Source: Rhodovulum robiginosum
Lineage (GTDB): Bacteria; Pseudomonadota; Alphaproteobacteria; Rhodobacterales; Rhodobacteraceae
Assembly (NCBI RefSeq): GCF_003944755.1
Contig: NZ_RWGU01000042.1
Span: 62,001 to 126,000, forward strand
Length of the DNA stretch: 64,000 bases
Direction of reading: 5' to 3'
Positions 9,083 through 17,575 of the stretch are shown piece by piece. Every line of letters begins with the position of its first letter. The stretch's first letter is position 1. The notes beneath the pieces were generated by a model that had not been told where the DNA came from, did not search any database, and saw only the letters and a program-made list of their open reading frames with translations. Position numbers and translations under genes: made by a program.

Positions 9083-10308
9083 CGGTCCGCCCCACCGTCC
9101 GAGGCCCCGTGGCGCAAGCCCTGGCCGCGCGTCACTTCCTCCCGCACGATCCGCGCGATCACCGCGCAATCCTCTTGCGAGAAGGTCAGCGGCAGGCGCA
9201 TGTCGATCAGCCCGGCCAGAACGCGGTCTGTCCGCGGCAGCGGCTTGGGTTCGGCGTAGTCCCAATGGGCGTAGCGCGAGGTGAACCCGGCCGGCTGCGC
9301 CGCGCCGAACCATTTCAGCTCTACCCCCCGGTCGGCGCAGCGGGCGAGCAATGCTTCTACACGCTCCGCCGGCCAGCCCGGCAGCAGGGCCTGGAAGGAC
9401 GAGCCGACGAAGGCCTCGGCCTCGGGCCGGTCGATCAGGCGCAGGCCCGGCGTGCCGCCGAGCCCCGCCTCCATCGCGCGATAAAGCCGGTTCCAGCGCG
9501 CCGCCTGGTCCGGCAGGCGCGCCAGTTGCGGGCGCAGCAGCGCGGCGCGCAGATTGTCCATCCGGCCCGATATGTTGGGCAACTCGGCCTTGAGCCCCTC
9601 GAACGCCTCCGGCGGCGGCGCGGCGAGGTGCCGGTCGAAAAGCATGTAAGAGCCCGAAAGCAGCACCGCGCGGGCCATCAGCTCGGCGTCGTCGGTGACG
9701 ATCAGCCCGCCCTCGCCGGAGTTGATGTGCTTGTAGGTCTGGCTCGAATAACACCCCATCGCCCCGTGTCGGCCCGAGGGCACGCCGGCCCAGGCGGCCC
9801 CCATCGTGTGGGCGCAGTCCTCGATCACCGTCACGCCGGCCCCGTCACACAACGCCATCAGCCGGCCCATGTCGCAGATATGCCCGCGCATGTGGCTGAG
9901 CATCAGCACACCCGCGCCGCTGGCTGCGATCTGCGCCTCCAGATGGGCCAGGTCGATTGTCAGATCCTCGGTCGTCTCGACGAAAACGGGCGTGGCCCCC
10001 ACCCCGGCAATCGCGCCCGGCACCGGGGCCAGGGTAAAGGCGTTGGTCAGCACCGTGTCGCCCGGCGCCACGCCCGCGGCCCTCAGCGCGCAGCCCAGCG
10101 CGTAGCCGCCCGAGGCGACGGCCAGGCAGTACCGCGCCCCGGTGAACGCGGCGAAATCCCGTTCCAGAAGCGCGGTCTCGCCCGCCTCGCCCTCGGCCAC
10201 GTTGTAGCGGTGCAGCCGGCCGTGGCGCATCACCCCGACCGCCGCTTCGATGGCGTCTTTGGGGATCGGCTCTTGCTGGGTGAAACTGCCGGTGAACCGC
10301 TCGGTCAT
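9079..10308 (-). CDS. DegT/DnrJ/EryC1/StrS family PLP-dependent aminotransferase
   Basis: This 409-residue fold-type I aminotransferase is of the sugar-aminotransferase family. Key features are NAFTLAPVPGAIAGVGATPVFVE (residues around 90-112), the PLP aspartate-histidine segment VIEDCAHTMGA, the Schiff-base lysine in SSQTYKHINSGEGG and the C-terminal substrate region. Members transaminate keto-sugars, usually nucleotide-linked, in amino-sugar or antibiotic pathways. The start ATG at 10308 overlaps the gph stop by 4 bases (ATGA), so the two form an operon. No nucleotide-sugar biosynthesis genes accompany it, so the substrate is unknown. Confidence 0.88.
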   Translation of the reverse strand: MTERFTGSFTQQEPIPKDAIEAAVGVMRHGRLHRYNVAEGEAGETALLERDFAAFTGARYCLAVASGGYALGCALRAAGVAPGDTVLTNAFTLAPVPGAIAGVGATPVFVETTEDLTIDLAHLEAQIAASGAGVLMLSHMRGHICDMGRLMALCDGAGVTVIEDCAHTMGAAWAGVPSGRHGAMGCYSSQTYKHINSGEGGLIVTDDAELMARAVLLSGSYMLFDRHLAAPPPEAFEGLKAELPNISGRMDNLRAALLRPQLARLPDQAARWNRLYRAMEAGLGGTPGLRLIDRPEAEAFVGSSFQALLPGWPAERVEALLARCADRGVELKWFGAAQPAGFTSRYAHWDYAEPKPLPRTDRVLAGLIDMRLPLTFSQEDCAVIARIVREEVTRGQGLRHGASDGGADR

Positions 10309-10985
10309 TCCGCCGCCTCCCGCGGGATCAGCCGCTCGGCCAGGTCGAAAAGCTCGTCGTAATGGCCGATCAGGCCCTCGGGGGTCAGCCCGGCCACGAT
10401 GTCCGCCGCAGGGCCGAAGCCCACCAGCACGCACGGCACGCCCGCCGCGCGGGCGGTGGTGCGGTCGGTCGCCGTGTCGCCGACCAGAAGCGAGCGCGCA
10501 ACGCTGCCGCCCGCGCGCTCGACCGCGGCGATGTAGGGCGCCGGGTCGGGCTTGCGCACCGGCAGCGTGTCGGCGCCGATCAGCGAGGCAAAGAGGTCGC
10601 GCACCCCGAGGCGGGACAGCAGGACCTCGGCCAGCGCCTCGGGCTTGTTGGTGCAGATGCCCACGGCGTATCCAGCGCCCCTCAGCCGCGCGACCGCCTC
10701 GGCCACGCCGGGGTAAAGCGTGGTGTGCCGGTCGATATGCGCGCCGTAATAGTCCAGCAGATAGGGGTAGTGGGCGGCCACCTCGGCATCGTCCGCGGCC
10801 CCGTCCAGCCGTTCGTAGCCCAGTTGCAGCATCGCCCGCCCGCCCAGAAAGGCGGTGGCCGCATCGGCCACGGGGTCCAGCGGCGCGCCGCGGCCGGCCC
10901 GCTGGAAACAGGCATTGGCCGCCGCGATCAGGTCGCCGCTGGTATCGGCCAGCGTGCCGTCGAGGTCGAAGATCACCGTCCGCAT
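10305..10985 (-). CDS. gph: Phosphoglycolate phosphatase (HAD family)
   Basis: This 226-residue HAD-superfamily phosphatase has motif I FDLDGTLADT (nucleophile Asp7, acid/base Asp9), a helical cap, motif II CTNKP, motif III lysine in RKPDPAPY and motif IV VGDTATDRTTARAAG. It hydrolyses 2-phosphoglycolate in most Gph enzymes. The ATG at 10985 begins MRTVIFDLDG. It is divergent from glmU with a 127-bp gap, an arrangement seen in related alphaproteobacteria. Phosphoglycolate specificity is by family resemblance only. Confidence 0.85.
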   Translation of the reverse strand: MRTVIFDLDGTLADTSGDLIAAANACFQRAGRGAPLDPVADAATAFLGGRAMLQLGYERLDGAADDAEVAAHYPYLLDYYGAHIDRHTTLYPGVAEAVARLRGAGYAVGICTNKPEALAEVLLSRLGVRDLFASLIGADTLPVRKPDPAPYIAAVERAGGSVARSLLVGDTATDRTTARAAGVPCVLVGFGPAADIVAGLTPEGLIGHYDELFDLAERLIPREAAE

Positions 10986-11112
10986 GAGCCCCTCCAGCGC
11001 GGAAATCCGCCGCAGATGAAATGTCGCGAAACCCCAAGTGATGGGGGCGCCGGTTGCGCGCCGGCGACTCCGCGATAAAAGGGAGCGACACAAAAGGAAA
11101 GAGGCGCGCGAC

Positions 11113-12468
11113 ATGGGCACCGCCCTGATCATCCTGGCCGCGGGGGAAGGCACGCGGATGAAATCGGACCGCCCCAAGGTGCTGCACGAGGTGGCCGGCG
11201 CGCCGCTCTTGGCCCATGCCATGGCCGCCGGCGCGCTGCTGGCGCCGGACCGCACCGTGGTCGTGGCCGGGCACCACGCCGCCGCGGTCGAGGCCGCGGC
11301 GCGCGAGATCGACCCCCAGGCGCAGGTGGTGCTGCAAGAGGAACAGCTGGGCACCGCCCACGCGGTGGCCCGTGCGCGGCCGGCGCTCGACGGGTTCGAG
11401 GGCGACGCGATCGTGCTTTACGGCGACACGCCCTTCATCCGGCCCGAAACGCTTGGGGCGATGATCGCGGCGCGAGCCGGTCATGCGGTGGTGGTGCTGG
11501 GCTTTCGGCCTGCGGATGCGGGCCGTTATGGCCGGCTGGTGACGGCGGGCGACGCGCTGGAGCGGATCGTCGAATACAAGGACGCGACCGAGGCCGAGCG
11601 CGCCATCGGCCTGTGCAACTCGGGGGTCATCGCCGCCGATGCGGCCACGCTGTTCGATCTGATCCACGCGGTCGGCAACGACAACGCGTCCGGCGAATAC
11701 TACCTGACCGATATCGTCGGTCTCGCCCGGGCGCGCGGCCTGTCAGCGACCGCGGTGACCTGCGACGAGGCGGAAACCATGGGGGTCAATTCCCGCGCCG
11801 ACCTCGCCCGCGCCGAGGCCGCCTTTCAGGCCCGCGCCCGCGCCGCGGCGCTGGAGACCGGCGTCACCCTCACCGCCCCCGAGACCGTCCATTTCGCCTT
11901 CGACACGGTGATCGGCCGCGACGCGGTGATCGAGCCCAACGTGGTCTTCGGCCCCGGTGTCAGTATCGAATCGGGCGCCCGCATCCGCGCCTTTTCACAT
12001 CTCGAAGGGTGCCATGTCAGCCGCGGCGCGATTGTCGGCCCCTATGCCCGCCTGCGGCCGGGCGCGGAACTGGCCGAGGATGTGCGCATCGGCAATTTCG
12101 TCGAGGTCAAGAACGCGCAGATCGACGCCGGCGCCAAGGTCAATCACCTGAGCTATATCGGCGATGCCAGCATCGGCGAGGCTGCCAATATCGGCGCGGG
12201 CACGGTAACCTGCAATTACGACGGCGTGTTCAAGCACCGCACCGAGATCGGCGCGCGGGCCTTCATCGGGTCGGACACGATGCTGGTCGCGCCGGTGAAA
12301 ATCGGCGACGAGGCGATGACGGCCTCGGGCTCGGTGATTACCTCAGACGTGCCCGAGGGCGCGCTGGCGCTGGGCCGGGCCAGGCAGGAGGTCAAACCGG
12401 GCCTCGCGCGAAAGATGTTCGAAAGGTTAAAGTTTTTGAAGGAAAAACAGCGAAAGGCTGGACATTAA
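11113..12468 (+). CDS. glmU: Bifunctional N-acetylglucosamine-1-phosphate uridyltransferase / glucosamine-1-phosphate acetyltransferase
   Basis: This 451-residue protein makes UDP-GlcNAc for peptidoglycan and LPS. The N-terminal pyrophosphorylase domain starts LILAAGEGTRMKSDRPKVLHEVAG and contains QLGTAHAV and LYGDTPFI. The C-terminal part is a left-handed beta-helix of hexapeptide repeats (from about residue 245) with the acetyltransferase segments VEVKNAQI, KVNHLSYIGDA and NIGAGTVTCNYDG. The start ATG at 11113 follows AAAGGAAAGAGG. Its stop TAA overlaps the glmS ATG by one base (TAATG), giving tight coupling of the two amino-sugar enzymes. Confidence 0.97.
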   Translation: MGTALIILAAGEGTRMKSDRPKVLHEVAGAPLLAHAMAAGALLAPDRTVVVAGHHAAAVEAAAREIDPQAQVVLQEEQLGTAHAVARARPALDGFEGDAIVLYGDTPFIRPETLGAMIAARAGHAVVVLGFRPADAGRYGRLVTAGDALERIVEYKDATEAERAIGLCNSGVIAADAATLFDLIHAVGNDNASGEYYLTDIVGLARARGLSATAVTCDEAETMGVNSRADLARAEAAFQARARAAALETGVTLTAPETVHFAFDTVIGRDAVIEPNVVFGPGVSIESGARIRAFSHLEGCHVSRGAIVGPYARLRPGAELAEDVRIGNFVEVKNAQIDAGAKVNHLSYIGDASIGEAANIGAGTVTCNYDGVFKHRTEIGARAFIGSDTMLVAPVKIGDEAMTASGSVITSDVPEGALALGRARQEVKPGLARKMFERLKFLKEKQRKAGH

Positions 12469-14291
12469 TGTGTGGAATTGTAGGGGTCCTTGGTGACCAC
12501 GAAGCCTCGCCCTTGCTGGTCGAGGCGCTGGGACGGCTGGAATATCGCGGCTATGACAGCGCCGGGATCGCCACGGTGAACGACGGCGGACTGGCGCGGC
12601 GGCGCGCCGTGGGCAAACTGGTGAACCTCTCGGACCTGCTGGTGCACGAGCCGCTGCCGGGCAAGGCCGGCATCGGGCACACCCGCTGGGCCACCCACGG
12701 CGCGCCCTCGGTGGCCAACGCCCACCCGCACCAGGCGGGCCGGGTGGCGGTCGTCCATAACGGGATCATCGAGAATTACCGCGCGCTCCGCGCCGAACTG
12801 GCCGGGCTGGGCCAGCCTCCGCGCACCGACACCGACACCGAAACCGTGGCGCTGCTGGCGCAGCATTACCTCGAGACCGGGCTTTCCCCGCGCGAGGCCG
12901 CGCGTCAAACACTGGCCCGGCTGGAGGGCGCCTTTGCGTTGTTGTTCCTGTTCGATGGCGAGGACGATCTGCTGATCGCCGCGCGGCGCGGCTCGCCGCT
13001 GGCGGTGGGCTATGGCGAGGGCGAGATGTTCGTTGGCTCCGACGCCATCGCGCTGGCGCCGCTCACCACCCGCATCACCTATCTCGACGAGGGCGACATG
13101 GCCATCGTCACCCGCGCCGGCGCCACCTTCTTCGACGAAGACGGGCACCAGGTGGGCCGCGAGGTCAAGACCATCGAGCCCGGCGCCGCCCGCGTGGAAA
13201 AGGCCGGCTACAAGCATTTCATGGCCAAGGAGATTTTCGAGCAACCGGTGGTGCTGGCCGACGCGATCCGCCACTACCTCAGCGATGACGGGCAGACCAT
13301 CGCCAGGCCCGGCGACGAGATCGACTTTGCCGGCATCGACCGCATCGCCATGGTCGCCTGCGGCACCGCCTACATCGCCTGCCTGACCGCGAAATACTGG
13401 TTCGAACGGCTGGCGGGCCTGCCCGTCGATGTCGACGTCGCCTCGGAATTCCGCTACCGCGAGCCGCCGATCCCCGACCGCACGCTGGCGCTGTTCGTCA
13501 GCCAGTCGGGCGAGACCGCCGACACGCTGGCCGCGCTGCGCTTCTGCAAGGGCCGCGCGGCGCAGACCGTGGCGGTGGTCAATGTCGCCGAAAGCTCGAT
13601 CGCGCGGGAGAGCGACCTGGCGCTGCCGATCCTGGCCGGTGTCGAGATCGGCGTGGCCTCGACCAAGGCGTTCACCTGCCAGCTGACCGTTCTGGCGATC
13701 CTCGCGCTCAAGGCCGCCCATGCGCGCGGGCGGATCGACGACGCCGCGCTCGCCGGCCACCTGGAGGGGCTGAACGGCCTGCCGGGGTTGGTCAACGTTG
13801 CGCTGGCACTGGAAACGCCGATCAAGGCGCTCGCCCAGCGCCTGGCCGAGGCCGAGGACGCGCTGTTCCTGGGGCGCGGCGCGATGTTTCCCTTGGCCCT
13901 CGAAGGGGCACTGAAACTCAAGGAAATCAGCTATATCCATGCCGAAGGCTATGCCAGCGGCGAGCTGAAGCACGGGCCCATCGCGCTGGTCGACAAGCGG
14001 ATGCCGGTCATCGTGATGGCCCCGCACGACCGTCTGTTCGACAAGACCGTGTCGAATATGCAGGAGGTGCTGGCCCGCGGCGGCAAGGTGCTGCTGATCA
14101 CCGACGCCGCCGGCGCCGAAGAGGCCGGCGAAGAGGTCTGGCAGCGGCTCGTGCTGCCCGACGCGCCGGAACTGGTCGAGCCGATCCTTTACGCCATACC
14201 GGCACAGCTCTTGGCCTATCACACCGCCGTCGCCAAGGGCACCGATGTCGACCAGCCCCGTAACCTCGCCAAGTCCGTGACCGTGGAATGA
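12468..14291 (+). CDS. glmS: Glutamine-fructose-6-phosphate aminotransferase (isomerizing)
   Basis: This 607-residue enzyme makes glucosamine-6-phosphate from fructose-6-phosphate and glutamine. It has an N-terminal class II glutaminase domain with nucleophile Cys2 (MCGIVGVLG), RLEYRGYDSAGIA, HTRWATHG and NGIIENY. Two SIS domains follow (AMVACGTAYIA, FVSQSGETADTLAAL, and LGRGAMFPLALEGALKLKEISYIHAE), and the protein ends in the conserved DQPRNLAKSVTVE. There is no glmS ribozyme in the 1-base overlap with glmU, as expected outside Firmicutes. It heads into the AroE-like gene with a 4-base overlap. Confidence 0.97.
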   Translation: MCGIVGVLGDHEASPLLVEALGRLEYRGYDSAGIATVNDGGLARRRAVGKLVNLSDLLVHEPLPGKAGIGHTRWATHGAPSVANAHPHQAGRVAVVHNGIIENYRALRAELAGLGQPPRTDTDTETVALLAQHYLETGLSPREAARQTLARLEGAFALLFLFDGEDDLLIAARRGSPLAVGYGEGEMFVGSDAIALAPLTTRITYLDEGDMAIVTRAGATFFDEDGHQVGREVKTIEPGAARVEKAGYKHFMAKEIFEQPVVLADAIRHYLSDDGQTIARPGDEIDFAGIDRIAMVACGTAYIACLTAKYWFERLAGLPVDVDVASEFRYREPPIPDRTLALFVSQSGETADTLAALRFCKGRAAQTVAVVNVAESSIARESDLALPILAGVEIGVASTKAFTCQLTVLAILALKAAHARGRIDDAALAGHLEGLNGLPGLVNVALALETPIKALAQRLAEAEDALFLGRGAMFPLALEGALKLKEISYIHAEGYASGELKHGPIALVDKRMPVIVMAPHDRLFDKTVSNMQEVLARGGKVLLITDAAGAEEAGEEVWQRLVLPDAPELVEPILYAIPAQLLAYHTAVAKGTDVDQPRNLAKSVTVE

Positions 14292-15145
14292 CGCCCACGC
14301 CCGCCGCACCGATCATCTCGGGGCGCACGCGGATCATCGCGCATCTCGGCGTGCCGACCGAAAGCTTCAAGGCGCCGATGATCTACAACCCCTGGCTCGA
14401 TGCGGCCGGGGTTGACGCGGTGGTGGTGCCCATGGGGTGCGAGGCCGAGGATTTCCCGGCCTTCCTGCCCCTCGTGGCGCGGCTGCGCAATTTCGCGGGC
14501 GCGCTGATCACGATGCCGCACAAGGCGGCGGCAGTGGCGCTGCTGGACGAGGCCGCGCCACGGGTGCTGGCCTGCGGCGCGTGCAACGCGGTGCGGCGCG
14601 ACGCGGCGGGCCGGTTGATCGGCGACATGTTCGACGGCGAAGGCTTTGTCCGGGGGATGGAACGCAAGGGCCGTACGGCGCGCGGCGCCTCGGCGCTGGT
14701 CGTGGGCGCGGGCGGCGTGGGCTCGGCCATCGCCGCCTCGCTGGCCAGCGCCGGGGCGACCCGGCTGGGCCTTTGCGACGTGGACGGGGCGCGCGGCGCG
14801 GCGCTGGCCGACCGGCTGCGGCAGAATTTCCCGGCGACCGAGGTCACGACCGGATCGAACGACCCGGCGGGCTGGCAGATCGTGGTCAACGCGACCCCGC
14901 TGGGGATGCGGCCCGACGACGCGATGCCGGCGGACACCGCGCGCATCGCGCCCGACAGCTTTGTCGGCGAGGTCGTGCTGACCCCCGAGACGACCGCGTT
15001 TCTGGCCGCCGCCCGTGCGCGGGGCTGCGTGACGCAGGTGGGCATGGACATGCTCTACGAACAGATCCCCGCCTATCTCGACTTTTTCGGCCTGCCCTCG
15101 ACCGACGCCGACACCCTGCGGCGGCTGGCGCGCTTCGCCGACTGA
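14288..15145 (+). CDS. Shikimate dehydrogenase-like protein (AroE family)
   Basis: This 285-residue protein has the AroE two-domain build. The N-terminal substrate domain includes ITMPHKAAA with the catalytic lysine, and GDMFDGEGF with the substrate aspartate. The Rossmann domain has VVGAGGVGSAIAASLA near residue 140 and NATPLGM. The usual N-terminal signature with two serines (H-S-x-S-P) is replaced by VPTESFKAPMIYN, so the shikimate carboxylate site is altered. This points to a shikimate/quinate dehydrogenase-like paralogue acting on another hydroxy acid. The ATG overlaps the glmS stop (ATGA). The stop lies one base from the convergent transketolase stop. Confidence 0.8.
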   Translation: MTPTPAAPIISGRTRIIAHLGVPTESFKAPMIYNPWLDAAGVDAVVVPMGCEAEDFPAFLPLVARLRNFAGALITMPHKAAAVALLDEAAPRVLACGACNAVRRDAAGRLIGDMFDGEGFVRGMERKGRTARGASALVVGAGGVGSAIAASLASAGATRLGLCDVDGARGAALADRLRQNFPATEVTTGSNDPAGWQIVVNATPLGMRPDDAMPADTARIAPDSFVGEVVLTPETTAFLAAARARGCVTQVGMDMLYEQIPAYLDFFGLPSTDADTLRRLARFAD

Positions 15146-15146
15146 G

Positions 15147-17108
15147 CTACCCGGCCGTGGCCAGATCGCGGCCGATCTCGACGACGCGCTCCGGCGTGAT
15201 GCCGAAATGGCGGTAAAGCGTCTCGGCCTTGTCCGAGGCGCCGAAACCCTCCATGCCGACGAACCGGTCGCCGGCGCGCAGCCAGCGCGACCAGCCGAAT
15301 TCCATCGCCGCCTCGACCCCGATCCGGGGCGCCGTGCCCAGCACCGCGTCCCGGTAATCTGCGTCCTGGTCGCAGAACAGCTCCCAGCAGGGCATCGAGA
15401 CCACGGCGGTGGGCATGCCCTCGGCCTGCAGCGCAGCGCGGGCGTCCATCGCCAGCGCAACCTCGGTGCCCGTGGCCAGCAGCGTCAGCGCGCGCGGCCC
15501 CTCGGCCTCTGCCAGCACATAGGCACCAAGGCGGCTGAGGTTCTCGCCCGCCTCGCGGCGCACCGGCGGCGCGTCCTGCCGCGACAGCGCGAACAGGCTG
15601 GGCGAGTGCCGTTCTTCCATCGCGATCTGCCAGGCCTCGGCGGTTTCGATCGCGTCGGCCGGGCGGAAGACGCGCATGTTGGGCATCGCGCGAAAGCTTG
15701 CCAGGATTTCCACCGGCTGATGGGTGGGCCCGTTGCTGCCCACCCCGATGGAATCGTGGCTGAAGACGAACAGCCCCGGCAGCCCCATCAGCGCGGCCAT
15801 GCGCATCGCCGGACGCTCGTAATCGGCAAAGGCCAGGTAGGTCACGTTGACCGGCCGCAGCCCGCCATGGGCGGCGATGCCGCAGGTCATCGCCCCCATC
15901 AGATGCTCGCGCACCCCGCAATGGACGTAGCTGCCGCTCCGGTCCTGGGCGGTAAAGGCGTGGCGGCCGCGCTTGTGGTTGGTCGGCGCCTCAAGATCGG
16001 CGCAGAGCACGACCATCTCGGGCAGAACGCCGCCCAGCGCATCGCAGGCATCGCCCGAGGCAAGGATGGTGCCGCGCGGCGCGGGCGATGCGGCCTGGCG
16101 CAGCTCGGCGGCGCGGACGGGCCAGTCCGCGGGCAGGCGGCCCTCGGTCCAGCGGGCGAATTCGGCGGCCTGCCAGTGATTTGCGTGCCGGTCTTGCCAA
16201 GTAGCATGGGCCGTTTGCCCCCGCTCCATCGCCGCCGCCCAATCCGCGCGGATCGCCTCGGGCACCGCGAAGGGCGGGTGGGGCCAGTCCAGCACCGCGG
16301 CAGCCGCGTCGCGGTCGTCTGGCGTCAGCGGCGCGCTATGACCGCCGCGCTGGCCCTCGAGCCGCGGAATGCCGCGCGCAATGGTCGTGCGGCAGGCGAC
16401 GAGCGAGGGGCGCGGATCGGCCCTGGCGGCCTCCAGCGCCGCGTCGATGGCGGCGATGTCGTGCCCGTCGACGCCCTGGACGTGCCAGCCCGCAGCGCGA
16501 AAGCGCGCCGGCACGTCCTCGCTGATCGACAGCAGCGTGTCGCCGTCATCGGTGATGTGGTTGTCGTCCCACAGGAAGGTCAGCTTGCCCAGCCGCAGAT
16601 GCCCGGCCAGCGAGATCGCCTCCTGGCCCACGCCCTCTTGCAGGCAGCCGTCGCCGACGAAGGCCCAGGTCCGGTGGTCGACCAGATCGGGGCCGAATTC
16701 GGCCTCCAGCCGCGCCTCGGCCACCGCCATGCCCACCGCGCAGGCGATGCCCTGGCCCAGCAGGCCCGTGGTGATCTCGACACCCGCCTCCTGCTCGATC
16801 TCGGGATGCCCGGCGCAAACCGAGCCCAGCCTGCGAAAGGTCTTGAGCCCGTCGAGCGGCACCGCGTCATGGCCCGACAGGTGCAAAAGCGCGTAAAGCA
16901 GCATCGAGCCGTGGCCGTTCGACAGCACCACACGGTCGCGGTCGGGCCAGAGCGGATCCTTGGGGTCGGCCTTGAGGTGGCGGGCATAAAGCGTGGCCGC
17001 GATCTCGGCCATGCCCAGCGGCACGCCCTGGTGGCCCTCGCCGGCCTTGAGAATGGAATCGATGGCCAGAAACCGGATTGCATGGGCCATCGCCTGGATA
17101 TCGGCCAT
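15147..17108 (-). CDS. tkt: Transketolase (full length)
   Basis: This 653-residue thiamine-diphosphate enzyme has an N-terminal domain with GEGHQGVPLGMAEIA, SNGHGSMLLYALLHL, the ThDP/Mg motif GDGCLQEGVGQEAISLAG...DDNHI, then the middle pyrimidine-binding domain with HCGVREHLMGAM (activating glutamate) and HDSIGVGSNGPTHQPVE (catalytic His region). A C-terminal transketolase domain follows. It shuttles two-carbon units between sugar phosphates. A TGAAGTTCTCCTAA motif 75-88 bases upstream is shared with the RuBisCO-like and split-transketolase promoters, so this copy may serve branched-sugar catabolism rather than, or as well as, the pentose phosphate pathway. The motif segments deviate from typical TktA, hinting at a specialised paralogue. 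Confidence 0.92.
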   Translation of the reverse strand: MADIQAMAHAIRFLAIDSILKAGEGHQGVPLGMAEIAATLYARHLKADPKDPLWPDRDRVVLSNGHGSMLLYALLHLSGHDAVPLDGLKTFRRLGSVCAGHPEIEQEAGVEITTGLLGQGIACAVGMAVAEARLEAEFGPDLVDHRTWAFVGDGCLQEGVGQEAISLAGHLRLGKLTFLWDDNHITDDGDTLLSISEDVPARFRAAGWHVQGVDGHDIAAIDAALEAARADPRPSLVACRTTIARGIPRLEGQRGGHSAPLTPDDRDAAAAVLDWPHPPFAVPEAIRADWAAAMERGQTAHATWQDRHANHWQAAEFARWTEGRLPADWPVRAAELRQAASPAPRGTILASGDACDALGGVLPEMVVLCADLEAPTNHKRGRHAFTAQDRSGSYVHCGVREHLMGAMTCGIAAHGGLRPVNVTYLAFADYERPAMRMAALMGLPGLFVFSHDSIGVGSNGPTHQPVEILASFRAMPNMRVFRPADAIETAEAWQIAMEERHSPSLFALSRQDAPPVRREAGENLSRLGAYVLAEAEGPRALTLLATGTEVALAMDARAALQAEGMPTAVVSMPCWELFCDQDADYRDAVLGTAPRIGVEAAMEFGWSRWLRAGDRFVGMEGFGASDKAETLYRHFGITPERVVEIGRDLATAG

Positions 17109-17182
17109 GGGTCGCCCTCCCTCTTTCGCGCCGCGGGTGCGCGGCCTTTCCGAGGGGTACCCGGTTTCGCGGGCAAAACCTT

Positions 17183-17196
17183 TGAAGTTCTCCTAA
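17183..17196 (+). promoter_or_regulatory. Shared 14-bp motif, copy 1 (upstream of transketolase)
   Basis: TGAAGTTCTCCTAA lies 75-88 bases upstream of the transketolase start, between it and the zinc-finger gene. It agrees with the copies at 18616-18629 and 25027-25040 (consensus TGAAGYTYTNCTAA). It contains LysR-type T-N11-A spacing. It is a candidate site for the LysR regulator at 17576-18544. Confidence 0.55.
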
Positions 17197-17236
17197 AAAG
17201 ATACGGCGGATTCCTTCACCGAGGGTCCACCGCCCC

Positions 17237-17458
17237 TCAGGCGAACCCTTCGCCGCCGCAGGCCGCGCAGCGTTTCGTCTTCAGCCCCATGCAGCCGTCG
17301 CAGGTGCCCCATTGCGGATGCCCGCGCATGTCCGTGCCTTTCATGACCTGACCCTTGCCGCCGCACACCTGGCAGGGTTCGCGGCCGGTGCCGCGGCAGC
17401 GGTGGCAGCGCCGCTTGATATGGGGCATCTGCTTCTTGCGCGGAACATGTTCCTTCAT
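17237..17458 (-). CDS. Small DnaJ-type zinc-finger protein
   Basis: This 73-residue basic protein is built almost wholly of CxxCxGxG-type repeats as in the DnaJ cysteine-rich domain: CHRCRGTG, CQVCGGKG, CDGCMG and CAACGGEG. It is predicted to bind two zinc ions. No J domain is present. The ATG at 17458 begins MKEHVPRKKQ; an upstream extension of 14 codons is open but low-complexity. It lies between the LysR gene and transketolase on the same strand. Similar small proteins exist in alphaproteobacteria but I know of no assigned function. Confidence 0.7.
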   Translation of the reverse strand: MKEHVPRKKQMPHIKRRCHRCRGTGREPCQVCGGKGQVMKGTDMRGHPQWGTCDGCMGLKTKRCAACGGEGFA

Positions 17459-17575
17459 GCGGGGCCTCGGGCGACTTCTGGGACGGGTTCCGCGCATCAA
17501 AGCGGATGCAGGCGGCGCTGTCAGCCTCCAAAGCGCTCCGGGCGCACGTTTCGGGCGAACCGTGCCCGCGCGGCA

